64,000 bases of DNA from assembly GCA_012845835.1 (NCBI GenBank), contig JABAKD010000001.1:15846882-15910881 (forward strand). Direction: 5' to 3'. The stretch is from Undaria pinnatifida. Its lineage: Eukaryota > Sar > Phaeophyceae > Laminariales > Alariaceae. Each line of letters begins with the position of its first letter. The first letter of the stretch is position 1. This document shows positions 31,523 through 42,214 of the stretch, one piece after another. The notes below the pieces were generated by a model, which was given only the letters and a program-made list of their open reading frames with translations, did not search any database and was not told the origin of the DNA. The translations under genes were made by a program, and so were the position numbers.

Positions 31523-32234
31523 CGTGCTACGTTGTTGTAGGTATCATTTTTGGGCTGAAAAACGGTTTGTTATACCGGGGGGGGGGGGGGGGGACTCTCC
31601 TCAACCCAAAACCGTCCGAATTTCACAAATATTTTGTTAAGTGATTTGCTGTATGCCTAGAACGTCGAATTTTGTTGCTACACGGTGGTGGAGGTGCGTG
31701 TACTACTTTTTTTTGGAGGAAATAGAATGAGGAGCTTAAGACCTCTGGCGCACTTGGTACGACAAAGGGTATCACTTTTTGGCTGTAACATTTTCTGGAC
31801 GACCGTGCTCCTTATATACTTCAGTATATAACCCAAAATCGTCGTATTTTCAGTACGTTTTAGCAGAGGTTTTTATTTTGGGAGGGGGGGGGACATAGGC
31901 CATGGGATTATCCATCTCGGGTTGCACCTTTTCGTTGTTCTCACAATCAGTTGTGGGGTTACGAAAGGAATAAATACCCTGAAACTTTGAAGTCCCAAGA
32001 AATAAATGGTTGGTGCACCTCTACCCTTTCCCAAAAAAAAATAGCTCATTTTTGGGGAAAATGAAAGCGCTCTAACTACCTACCGATGAGAAATCCCATG
32101 GCCTACTGCAGGTTGTATACAGCGAAAATTGTTGGGGGAGGCAAAATTGAATGTCCGACCAGAGTTTGGGTTGAGGAGGCCTGCCATTCAGAAAACGTTT
32201 CAGCCGAAAAATGATACACGTCTATCGTGGCGGA
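31523..32234. mobile_element. Cluster of broken MITE-A pieces
   Basis: Four partial pieces in alternating orientation: 31523-31690 (forward left end, expanded G run), about 31697-31743 (reverse left end), 31749-32028 (forward, near full) and 32029-32234 (reverse right part). Confidence 0.7.
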
Positions 32235-32550
32235 ACAAGCGTCTTAGGGTAGCACCTTTTTGTTTTCGCATCAGTTGAGCAAGTGGGGAGCTTCATTGAA
32301 CATGTTTAGTGCACCTGTACACCGTAGCGCACCGTAGCGCGCTTCCATCAGGAGCTCCAAAACTTGCCCAGGCACGAAAACACGGGGGCAACGAAAGTGC
32401 AACCCCGTGAACAAACCCATGGCGCCCGTAGGCGTAAAACCAAAATTTATTGCAAAAAAATGAAAAACGATGGCATTCTCCGACGAAAATGGGATAAGGA
32501 ATCCACGATAGAACTCGTCAAATAAAAATAGTGTTTGCCCAAAAAAAAAG

Positions 32551-32781
32551 ACGGTTGCTACGATATAGAGGTAGTATTCTTAGGCTGAAAAGGTTCGTTA
32601 ACGGCAGGCGTCCTCAACCCAAACTCGTCGGGTATTCAATTTTGCCCCCCAACGATTTTCGCTCTATACCTGGGCCATCGGGGTAGTCACCAGTAGCAGG
32701 TACTCGTAGAACTTTCATTTTTCCCGTAGGCGAGGAGTTTCCTCAGAAAAAAGGTGGTACACCTCTAGCACCGTAGCATGC
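32551..32781 (+). mobile_element. MITE-A copy
   Basis: TGCTACGATATAGAGGTAG start, GTCCTCAACCCAAACTCGTCGG, ACACCTCTAGCACCGTAGCA end. Confidence 0.85.
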
Positions 32782-33194
32782 GTCAAAAGTGGTACATCTG
32801 ATGTAGTAGTATCGTATGAAGCACGCGTCGAAAACTGAAATGGAGTTCCGAAAAGGGTGTTTTTGAGCTTTTTTTTTCTCACTTTTAAAACCGTTTTAGC
32901 ACCGCAGTCCTGACATGGGGACAAAACACTTGGAGCTGTACTAGAGATGGGTTATGATAGTGAAGGAGTCGGTCACAAAGAAGCTATTTTGGTCTAAAAG
33001 CGCTGCCTCTACCGCACGAGCAGGACCCTCCTCGACCAAGGCTATGTACGCACGGTTGAGGGGGTTTTTAAGCCACTCGCCAAGAGCGACGAGCTCACGG
33101 ACGAAAATACTTTCAGACGATGTTTCTTGGCGCAGCGTAGATTACCGTTCCATAGTGGACTCACATCTCGAAATTGTGTCTACCGTCGCCTTGG

Positions 33195-33233
33195 CCTCCT
33201 CCTCCTCCTCCCGTCTAAACGTTGCGGCCCACG
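33195..33233 (+). pseudogene. Glycosyltransferase exon fragment cut by a MITE
   Basis: The frame SSSRLNVAAHVQ aligns with DSSRLNFAVHVR of the intact exon at 34194-34464. The similarity stops where MITE-B begins. Confidence 0.6.
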
Positions 33234-33491
33234 TTCAACGGTGGTACCCCCCTCCAACTTTTCTTCAGCGAAATCGCCGGTTTTTAAACCAGCTACCGGC
33301 CGTATCTCCCAAGATAGGGTGCGTCCCTTTGCCAACCCGAGGTCATCGTGCGATCTAGTCCTTCGCAGACAAGAAAATAGACCAAAAGATGCTTGTTCAT
33401 CTTGCATCCTTCCTCGTGTCGACGAGCGGCCACATGAAACGTTCGTTGAACAAAATCGCTGGTTTGAGGGGGAGCTATCGTAGAATCAGTC
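33234..33491 (+). mobile_element. MITE-B copy in the exon fragment
   Basis: AACGGTGGTACCCCCCTCC start (degenerate), TCAGCGAAATCGCCGG, GAGGTCATCGTGCGAT, CGTTGAACAAAATCGC, TCGTAGAATCAGTC end. Confidence 0.85.
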
Positions 33492-33689
33492 CAAACCAGA
33501 TATCTACGACTCTTGGCAAACCTCCCTAACCCTCGCCCAGGTTGTGGAACCGGTCCAAATTGATCGTTTTTCAAGATCGTCACTATTGCATTCACATCTG
33601 AACGGTGCCCTCGATACACCGTGTATTTGTTCGTCATGAGCCCTCTCGACTATTGTCTTCGTCGCAACGCCTCTTTTCCTGTACAGAGC

Positions 33690-34055
33690 TTCTTGATGAG
33701 AACCCGACGTATCTCTTAAGATGAGAACCCGACGTATGCGTTCTACCCAACCCGGTCTAAAGTTCGCAATACACGTTACGCGCTTGGACTGACTGCTCGA
33801 ACCAGCTGGTTTTGACATTGCCAGTGACCCACACGTCCCCCGTGTGGAATCCGTTAACCAAAGCCAACATCCAGTTCGCCACGACAATGTTCGAACTTAA
33901 GAGGTTATGTCTTCTACTCACCCTATTTGTTTCGTCAGCAACCATCCCGTTTCTACAGCTACACGACTAGAACCCGAAGTGCGCATTCGTTCAGCCCCGC
34001 CCGTCTAACCTTCACGATACGCGTTCCTCTCTGCTTGACTGACAGCTGTCTCTAC
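33690..34055 (+). pseudogene. Two further decayed glycosyltransferase exon copies
   Basis: At 33696-33780 GATGAGAACCCGACGTA occurs twice, followed by a frame related to DENEECAF..RLNFAVHV (DENPTYAF, then after one base shift RLKFAIHVT). At about 33966-34050 a weaker copy has CGAAGTGCGCATTCG, CCCGTCTAACCTTCACGATA. Both lose similarity soon after the HV motif. Confidence 0.6.
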
Positions 34056-34193
34056 GGCTCTCGACACTCTCATACGTGAAACCGAAAACATTTGTGAAAC
34101 TCGAAATCGCCGCGGTAGCATTTGAATTTGAACGATATCCTCGATCCCGCATCGTAACGCCTCCCGCCCGCGTACTTCGTCGTAACGCCACAG

Positions 34194-36420
34194 GTATGAC
34201 GAGAACGAGGAGTGCGCCTTCGACTCCTCCCGTCTAAACTTTGCAGTACACGTTCGCATGGGCGATAGGCGCGCCTTCCAGGAAGGCACCCTAGACTACT
34301 TCGAGCTGCTGGACCTGCTCATGGACACCGTTTCGCAAGAAGTGCTGCAAAAAGGACTGAACCCGCCGTTATTCCACGTATTCTCTGAGACGGTTATTCC
34401 GTGCCCGTCGGAGGAGACCGGGCTGTTCGACGAGTTCCCGATATGGCCAGTTGAGCTCGATCAGGTCCGTGGAGCGATACATGCTACAGCGGGAATAGAA
34501 GCGCACCATTTTGCCTTCGAAGGGTGATGACTTGATAAAACTACTCGATACCTCACCCAACAACTGACTTATTGATGGAGTAAAACCGAAATGTGGAACC
34601 CGATGACCTAACCCATGGTCTACGTAAGTAAGTATAAAAAGTATGCACATGTGTGCGAAAAAAGACTGAAGATACGATATTTTTTGGGTTTAGGAGCCCC
34701 TTCATTCAGGTAAACATACCGACTAAAGAGTCTATATACTTAACTGTACGAGTAAAAATTGAAAAACGTCAGCTGTGAGCACGAACGATTGAATGATTGA
34801 AACTCAACTTTGCATGATGCATGTGGTACAATGTTTCGCTAATATACAGGGGTTGCACAAAGTTTACGGAAGGTCGTTCGCGTGTGATATATAATTGATC
34901 CTCTCATGAAATATGTAGGTCTGTGACTCCCCTGAATGTTGTTGAAAGGATCAAAACAGGACAATGTTCCACAATAATCATTCTGTGCACCGATACTAAA
35001 AAACCTGCATGGAGGGTAGATGTTGTAGTTACCAGCATTACATTATTATATAATATGGTCCGTATAGAGGGCGGGGGTTATAATAGGCATGATGTTCACT
35101 CAATATGACCAAGAGGTTGGTTTATATTTCGGGAAACAAACGTTTCAACCAAAATGTTGCGCCAGAGCGCAACAGCTAACTTATGCCCTGACGCGCATCA
35201 TATACCGCCATCATGAGCGCAACAGCTAACTTATGCCCTGACGCGCATCATATACCGCCATCATTTCACTTTTTCTCTGAAACGGTTATTTTCTGTGCCC
35301 GTCGGAGGATACCGAGTTTCCGGTATGGCCGCCTGAACTTGATCAGGTCAACAAATTAGGTCAGGGCTGAAGTTAGGGTTGTAATGTACTAGAAGAGCAG
35401 TAAATAGCATCCAGCCGTTGCGTGATGATACATATATAGCCATATTAAATATCGGTGGTTCATTGCCCTCAGACGACGTAGCGTAGATCCCGTTCCGATA
35501 GAAATCGAACATTGTTCCGTATAACGCAATAGCAATAGTAACTCTTTTACGAAATCCGCCAACCATTCCCCGTTTCCGTTCGTGTATCCCATCTTCAACC
35601 ACAAACCCATTGTTGGACAGGGCAACATACTTGGAATTAGTGCAGAGGGGGGTTTTGGCGCTCTACAGAGGTTAAGGGTTCCCCTCCCCACACCCTTTTC
35701 ATTCGTAGTTATAACATCGTCGGTGGAGGGGTTTCGCATGGACCAAACGTATTGTGGCTGATTTAACTTCCTAACCTTGTTGTTACCCCCCTAAAAAAAA
35801 CCTGCTCTCCGCCCTCTCATGCGGATACCGCCATGTCTACAAGCGGAAACCCCGGCAGACTGTTGTGCAAGGAGAGGGGGGATCATTATGCAGCCCGAAA
35901 AAGTACTGATATATAAACGTGCTCTACGATTCTACCATATCTACCGGTTTTCGGTATACCGCTGCTTGCTGTTATTCTCCGCCCTCCCACGCAGATACCG
36001 CAATGCCTACTAGCGGAAACCCCGAAAGACTGTCCCGAAAAGCGAGCGGGGTCGTTCTGCAGCCCGAAGCTGTCGGGGGTGTTCCGCGTTGTCGGGAAAC
36101 CCATCATGCTTCACGTCGGCCCGGACGTACAAAACGCTATGTCATGCATGATCCAAGCGGACGCCGTACTGATGGGCTGCAGCACATTCGGACAGGTCGC
36201 CGGGCTGCTGACAAAAGGGATTTCGATGTTTTCGACGGACTGCGGCGGAGCAAGTACCCCTTACCAGTACAAGACCATCCCTCCCCTTGCTGTGGCGGAG
36301 AGAGGACGCCTATGGGTGCCCGTTGTAGGTTCGTGGCGAGATCCGGTCCTTACTGCAACTGATATCCTGAGCGGTGCATTGGATGACTTGATCGCAATCA
36401 AACTTGTACAGCCCGAATAA
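34194..36420 (+). CDS. Fucosyltransferase-like glycosyltransferase, two exons (partial gene)
   Basis: Exon A (34194-34464) follows an acceptor CGCCACAG and reads in one frame RLNFAVHVRMGDRRAFQEG, LDYFELLDLLMDTVSQEV, PPLFHVFSETVIPCPSEETG and ends PVELDQ at a GT donor (34465). Exon B (35995-36420) follows the acceptor CCCACGCAG and continues in phase 0 as IPQCLLAETPKDCPEKRAG, GKPIMLHVGPDVQNAMSCMI, QADAVLMGCSTFGQVAGLL, ending LVQPE and TAA. The HVRxGD motif with a later QADxxLMxxSTFGQVAG block resembles the nucleotide-sugar-binding motifs of alpha-1,2/1,6-type fucosyltransferases, so a Golgi sugar transferase is likely. About 231 residues are seen, and the N-terminal membrane anchor and upstream exons were not found. 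The intron (34465-35994) holds a MITE-A, a 50-bp tandem duplication and decayed copies of its own flanking exon ends. The gene could be functional or already dead. Confidence 0.55.
34478..34750 (-). mobile_element. MITE-A copy in the glycosyltransferase intron
   Basis: ATGCTACAGCGGGAATAGAAGC start only 14 bases after the donor, then TTTTTTGGGTTTAGGAGCCCC and TTCATTCAGGTAAAC. The right end is degenerate. Confidence 0.75.
35165..35264 (+). repeat. Tandem duplication, 2 x 50 bp, perfect
   Basis: The unit beginning GAGCGCAACAGCTAACTTAT at 35165-35214 is repeated exactly at 35215-35264. Confidence 0.98.
35264..35350 (+). pseudogene. Decayed copy of the exon A 3' end inside the intron
   Basis: TTCTCTGAAACGGTTATT, TGCCCGTCGGAGGA, CGGTATGGCC, GAACTTGATCAGGT correspond to the end of exon A (FSETVI..CPSEE..WPVELDQ), including the donor position. 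Small deletions break the frame. Confidence 0.8.
35594..35675 (+). mobile_element. MITE-C copy, strongly diverged
   Basis: TCAACCACAAACCC, TACTTGGAATTAGT and AGAGGTTAAGG retain the order of the family. Confidence 0.5.
35813..35905 (+). pseudogene. Decayed copy of the exon B 5' end inside the intron
   Basis: GATACCGCCATGTCTACAAG, CGGAAACCCC, GACTGTTGTGCAAGGAGAGG and GCAGCCCGAAAA parallel the first 80 bases of exon B, including the preceding CCGCCCTCTCATGCG. Confidence 0.8.
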
Positions 36421-36432
36421 CATGGTGTCCAG

Positions 36433-37500
36433 AAATGCATGAAGTGTTTTGGAGTACATTGGGGAAACGCACGTCGATGCATATCGTTGGAGCTGCATCA
36501 CAGTTGAATGGGGAAAAAAATCGGGTTTTTTTTTCGGGGGTATGCGGTGGTGTTGGTATCTCTCGGCAGTACAAGAGCAAAACACTCACGAGCAGTACAC
36601 TGGGGGAAGAGCAAGGCGAGTCATGCTGTCGGCGCTGCCCGCAGTTACAGGGGAAGGGAATCTCGCTTTTTTGGAGATTGTGGTTGGGCTAGCAGAAAGT
36701 ATGCAGTACACTGGGGAACAGCACGGAAGAGCCTATCGCTGGCGCTGCAGGTCGTTCATTGGTGAAAGGAATATCGCTATTTCCAGGTGGAGTGCGGGGA
36801 GAAAGTATCCCTCACCAGTACAAGACCATCCCTCCCCTTGCGTTGGGGCGGAAAGAGGCCACTTGTGGGGTGCCTGTTGCTGGTTCGTGGTGCGACCCGG
36901 TGGTGATGGCAATAGAGACCCGGAGTGGTGCACAGGGTTGGGTTGACTTGGTTGAAACCAAAGCCGTACGGCCCAAATGACATGGTGTCCAGAATTACAC
37001 TGGGAGAAGAACGGAAGCCCATACCATTGGCGCTGCACTACACAGCAGTTTCGACGGATTTGGTGCAGATGAAGTCCTCACTTCACCTGTGCAAGAGCAG
37101 TACACTAGGGAAGAACACAGCATGGCATATCTCGCTGGCGTTACACCATATTCACTGACTGGGTGACAAGAATCTCGCGATCTTGAACGAGGACCACACA
37201 CAGTTGGTTATTTACTAACGCAGTTTCTACTATTGATCACTTTTTGACGAAAGGAATTTCGTTGTATTCGGCGGATTGTGGAGCCAGTACTCCCCCCCCC
37301 CCAGAAAAAGACGAACCTTCTCCTGGCGGTGGCAAAGCGAGGGCAGTTGTGGGTGGCTGCTGAGCTGGATCGTGGCGCGATCCGATCCTAACGGCAAAAT
37401 GGAGCTCCCGAGGGGTGCATCGGACAGCCCGATTTCAACCAAAAAAAGCCTGTACAGAGCTCAAACAACATGGTGCCCAGTATTCCAGGAATTGGCGACC
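36433..37500 (+). pseudogene. Tandem decayed 3' copies of the glycosyltransferase exon
   Basis: After the stop of exon B, two further copies of its end occur. At 36759-36980 the frame reads KGISLFPG, PHQYKTIPPLALG, PVAGSWCDPVVMA, ending RPK. At about 37240-37480, after frame changes, it reads KGISLYSADCGAS and PPPP, then AVAKRGQLWV. Between them are repeats of CAGTACACTGGGGAA and CGCTGGCGCTGCA (36440-37150), derived from the 3' flank. All are truncated or frameshifted. Confidence 0.75.
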
Positions 37501-38320
37501 GACCACGTTGTTGCTATCATCTCGGGGGACCACCGTAAACAGCACCCACGTTGGGCCCAAAACCTTATCGCTGGCACCTGATACCGCAGCGGCCTAAGGC
37601 TCCCAACATTGCCGGTATTTGCCAGTCCAATATATGTCGCCGGCACTATTCAGGGCACCGGCACTACTGGAAATAGGGTTACTAGTTGTAGAGATAACAT
37701 AGGGTTTGGTCTTGCCAATTATGTTCATTGGCATTACAGAGATAGGTGGCACTATTCAACCTGCAATATTTGGTGGGGGGGGGGGGTGCTCAGTTTGTGC
37801 ATGGCCGTTGTTGTAAGACCCCAGACCCTCGCATCCCTACTATGCCAGAGGACGGAGCACGTCGGGTTTTCAACAACCAGGCTGACATTGCTTGCACCAA
37901 GCGCGAAACGCCGTGAGGTGTTGGGCGAGTCGCATGAAGGGTAAAAACTGCATCCTTCCAAGAACCGCTCGTAAGACGGACTTCGCCTTGTGCCTACGTT
38001 CTTGCTTATGAATGACAGCACACCAATGAATTGCTTTGTTCTCTGGTGTGGCCAATCCATAGGCAGCAATGGGTGGTACTAAATGCACTGCCTCATGGGT
38101 GCCTAACCGTATTCACACTACGTGATGCGAGCCTTCTCCTTGTGCGGAGTTAGGGGTCTCAAACTCCGCACAATACGGTCTACTCGATAGCCACTCCGCA
38201 CAATATTATCTACTCGAGATAGACATCATGGTGACCGCCAAAGAAAAAAAAAGGTGCCCTGGTTGTGTAGCTCACACAGTGATTGGCGTGTTTCATAGCG
38301 TCGTTGCCAACCGAGGCCAA
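37501..38320. other. Intergenic with a dispersed repeat
   Basis: Segment 37850-38070 is related to 40985-41160 and 41195-41290. On the minus strand these share an AVIHKQ..AVLGRMQFLP-like frame, with several stops. Small CTCCGCACAATA repeats lie at 38168-38200. No intact gene. Confidence 0.45.
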
Positions 38321-38499
38321 CTATGTTATACATATATATATATATATGTATATTAGGGGGGGGCACTGTAAACTCTTCTGAGTGCACTGCGAAACCCTGC
38401 TCGACTCGCCGTCTCCATACACCTACACGACCACCAGATCAGGGCTACGGTGTATACCGGGCCGTATGCTGGCGGTGGTCGATGTCAAGGGGTACTGTC

Positions 38500-39110
38500 C
38501 GTGGATTGGGGCAGCCGCTTGCATGGGCGGGGCATTGGTAAATATTGGTGAGCACGAGAAAAAATGAGGCCCGGTTTAGGAACGCCATGGATTTGGGGGT
38601 AGGAATACCGTGGACTGCAGTAGAGGCGTCATGGGTTGGCGTAAGGACACCATGTGGATTGTCGTAGCAACACCATAGATAAGGGTGGTGACAACATGGA
38701 TAGGGGCGGTACTAATATGGATTGGGGTACAAACCGTTCAACGCCATGGACTGGGGGCGTGGGAACAAGGCTAAGGCAGGGGGAATACGTTTTATCTTAG
38801 GTCCTGTTTTATAGCTGCTGAGAGCCACTCCCTATACCCATTTAGTTTGTGCTTGTTGGTTTCGCGGTGTAACCCCACATCATGGAAGCGTTTTGGTACC
38901 CTACCCCCCGTCAGCATGTTTTTGAAATCTGTGTTGTTTGAACGAGGTACACAACGCGCGCTAGTGGAATAAGCCCCCCCCCCCCCCCCCCCCTTATCAT
39001 GGCCTTTAACGAGGGAAACCCTGGATCAGGGTCGAACGAGAAAAAGGATTGACGCAGGAAAAGTAGCAACGACATTAGATGGCGTGGGGTAGAACACCGT
39101 GGACTGGGGT
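38500..39110 (+). repeat. Degenerate minisatellite (ACCATGGATTGGGG)
   Basis: Irregular repeats of ACACCATGGATTGGGGCGGT-like units at 38580-38760 and again at 39080-39112, with an unrelated stretch including a C19 run (38972-38993) between. Confidence 0.6.
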
Positions 39111-39855
39111 GGCCGATTGTGTGGAGTGCGGCGTGTTCAACATTGGTGCCCTCGAGAGAAAATCGGGGATGGTGTACGAAATAGATGTAACCGTATGCCC
39201 CTCCTGCTGGCATGGTATATCTCAAAACCAGGGCCCGAAAACTCGAACAATCGGAACAGTTTATCATGGGATCGGGGTTAACCAGGGGTTGACTGGGGGT
39301 GCGGGGGCGGATAAGAGAGCGAAGCACAATAAGTAAGTAAATTATGTTTCTGGCCTCCATAAGAGAAGGGGGTACTGCCGGTATTGTTTTGTGTTGTTAT
39401 TACCGCCGACAGAGAGCTCCTGAAGCGATAAACTTCCAGTATTTTACACTCGCGATATTCATTGGGGTTATATTGATTAAAGATGCTAGTTGCCAGTAAC
39501 CATCATGTCGTTACTTGATAACACTTAAAGTTATGTGGTATGCATTGCAAGTTGCTAGAGTACGACAGACAGTTTCAAGTCTGTGAGGTAGTTGTCGTTC
39601 ATCGATGCAGTACTCAGAAAAGCAGGAAGTCTCAGCAGCAGTATCTTAGATATCGTATATGGAGTCTCGCATTTGGGGTCTTTTTGCTTTCTTGGGGTAA
39701 TAGCTAAAAAAAGTTGTTTTGTTTTTTTTCGTTAGTGCCGGATTATGAGGGTGTCTCTGTCTTTGATCTACGAGCAACGCACCACGCGCACACCTCTCTC
39801 ACGTGGTGACTCCACACATCTCCAAATATCAGATCTCCACATCTGAACCTTGCCC
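39111..39855. other. Intergenic, no gene seen
   Basis: No supported feature. Confidence 0.4.
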
Positions 39856-40345
39856 AGACCAACCATTCTAGAGGGAAATTATTTCAGGGCCCTCAGATTT
39901 TCGCTGATCATACGCGATTTATTTACTCGGCGGGATGACCAAAAGCACCTAGACTATAGACTCTTCGAGATACATCACGTAGTTTTCCGAGGGCTTTCCG
40001 GAGCAGTTCTCCGTTTCTCCAGGGTCTCGTTTTTTATTTTTGGCGCAAAAAATCAGTTTTCAGAAATATGCGATGTTGTTGCTCAAAACTGGGGCCAAAA
40101 ATAATGGATTTTTGAGGATATTTGGCTAAAAATCATGAGGTACTCAGAACTGGCAAATATGACGAACAGACAAACTACGAGTCTGGAGAAACGGATAAGT
40201 GCGTCAGAAAGCTCTGGGAAAACTACGGGGAGCATTTTCAAGAGTTTATGGGTGTTTTTGGTCGTCCCGCCGAGTAAATCGCGTATGATCAGCCAAAAAT
40301 CTCAGTTCTGAGGGCCCAAAAACAATTTACCATAATAGTTGGTCT
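39856..40345. mobile_element. Fold-back MITE with about 185-bp inverted repeats
   Basis: The left arm (AGACCAACCATT, GGGCCCTCAGA, TGATCATACGCGATTTA, CTCGGCGGGATGACCAAAA, GTAGTTTTCCGAGGGCTTTC, CGTTTCTCCAG) is matched in reverse order on the complementary strand at the right end (TTGGTCGTCCCGCCGAG, TAAATCGCGTATGATCA, TGAGGGCCC, ATAGTTGGTCT). Only about 110 bases in the centre are unpaired. No coding capacity; a strong hairpin if transcribed. Confidence 0.9.
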
Positions 40346-41740
40346 CGCCATCAGCTAGAGTCTGCTGAGCAAAGCAAGTCAAACAATCAACATATCGGCT
40401 TGGGGTCGCCGAACAGCATCATCATCATCTTCTCTTCTGTATTTGGAGCTCTTCTCCTACAGGCTCACCTACGAACCGTGGCCTGCGTTTGCCTCAATAA
40501 TCATGTAGCCTGTGTTTCATCGGGCCATCCGAAAGCGAGCCTGCGAGCGTACACCAGCAAAGAGCTGATACACTCTACCTGGGCCATGTCATACATGAGG
40601 TTATAAAATTATTGGAAATTGTACCTTATTGTACGCCTTATTTTTCGTCTTATTATTATACGTCTGAGGATCGTTCATCGGGTATCGCGCGAGAAGAACA
40701 TTTCGGTAGAATTTTAGTTTTGGGGAAACTAGCTGTAGAGTTCCTGACGCGTTAACCTGAGGGGTAGTGGATTATTATCCCCTCAACTGTAGAATAGCTC
40801 AATATTTTTCAGGCAAAGGTTGCCAGCGTGTTTGGAGATGGGTGTTCTATTTGACCAACTACTACGTACGGTAGGACTGAGGGGGGTATATTCGTTTCGG
40901 GAGATGGGAGTGCATTTATCGAATCATGGACGGCCGCAATCCTTAGGAAAATATGTAAACCCTCGCATCGCCACAAGGCCCGAACAAGAACGTCAGGTTT
41001 TCAACGACCACAGGCAGATAATGTTAATGTTTGCTCCAAGCGCAAAGCGCCGCCGGGGGTTGATTTTCGTGTGGGGGATTAGCTGCATCTTGCCGAGAAC
41101 CGCTGGCGGGGTGGAGTTTGGCACCTTGCAGCGTGTACTTTATTGCGTGTGGATGACAGCGTCGAACGACGTGGCTTATGTCCCGGAAGCGCCGTGAGAA
41201 TGTTCGGCGAGCTGCATGATCGGTAAACGGCATCCCATTAAGCACCGCGTTCGGCACCTCATGCGTACGTGCTTACTTATGGGTGACGGCGTCGAACAAC
41301 TTATAGTGCCATGAGAAGTGCCAAGATGAGGTTGTATAGAGTGTGCCATCGTGCCGCACGAGAGTTCAGGAGGGGCCTGACGTGAAAAGTATCCGGTCCC
41401 GCGCTAACGGACGAAAGCCCGAAAGCCCGCCGTCCTACAAGAGCTCCGTGACCCCACAGTAATGGGGACATCCCATGCTTAGGTGACGGAGGAAGAGTTC
41501 ACCCGCTTTTTTTTGTAAATCCGCGTGATGTTGTCGGAATACTCACTGAACCGTCGATAATCTCGTTTTGTAGGCGTAAACAAAATCTGTGCGCTTCGTC
41601 ATTCGCCTCCTCCTCCACTCCTCCTGCTGATTGTTACTTCTCGCATACTTCTAGACTACGCAGTAGTTTAATCACTCTGTTGCCTCTACTGTTATTCTTT
41701 TTTAGAGTGGTGTAGCTTAATACCATAATATTATATGCTG
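40346..41740. other. Intergenic with a dispersed repeat
   Basis: Repeat segments 40985-41160 and 41195-41290 are related to 37850-38070. No intact gene. Confidence 0.45.
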
Positions 41741-41743
41741 TTT

Positions 41744-42214
41744 TTAGACTGCTGACCAAGGGAGCACGAAAAAAAAAAAAAATGGACACCTCACTACTCC
41801 CCCCTTCCCCCCGGGTCCGACACCGAAAGAAACGTTTTTTTTTTCTCTGAATTTCATTGAATGTTGGGGCCGTTCAACGTCCTCTTGTGGCTTGTTGGTC
41901 AGAGCTGTGGCCTTCGGAACAGTTTTCGAAGTACTTGGACCGGCCGAACCTCCACCACTCCCAGCAGCAGCGGCAGCAGTAGGGCTACTAGGGGCAGCAG
42001 CCCCAGTCCCAGACCCAGCGGCACCAGAGGCCCCATATATACTACGTAGCTTTAAGCGGCAGTTGGTGATGCAGCACTTCCACTTGTCAGGCTTATCTTC
42101 GATATTCAAAGCTTTTTGCATACAAAAGTTGTGCAACAAGACATCGCAATCGTCGCATTGGTGGCTCCCGCCGGGAAGATGCTCGAAGTCGCAGCCGCAA
42201 AAATTATGCCACAT
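41744..42214 (-). CDS. Cys-rich zinc-finger-like ORF
   Basis: From ATG at 42214 the protein begins MWHNFCGCDFEHLPGG. It then shows C-DD-C-DVLL-H-NF-C followed by KWKCCITNC, a spacing close to a PHD-type finger (CxxC, x4, HxxC, then Cys pairs). It also recalls the Cys-rich tail of some DNA transposases. After residue 55 it becomes an Ala/Gly/Ser linker and ends in a Phe run encoded by an A14 tract, so the C-terminal part is not convincing. A stop lies six codons upstream, so this may be the 3' part of a longer broken gene. It lies within a segment with inverted ends (41758-42857), which favours a transposon origin. Confidence 0.4.
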   Translation of the reverse strand: MWHNFCGCDFEHLPGGSHQCDDCDVLLHNFCMQKALNIEDKPDKWKCCITNCRLKLRSIYGASGAAGSGTGAAAPSSPTAAAAAGSGGGSAGPSTSKTVPKATALTNKPQEDVERPQHSMKFREKKNVSFGVGPGGKGGVVRCPFFFFFVLPWSAV

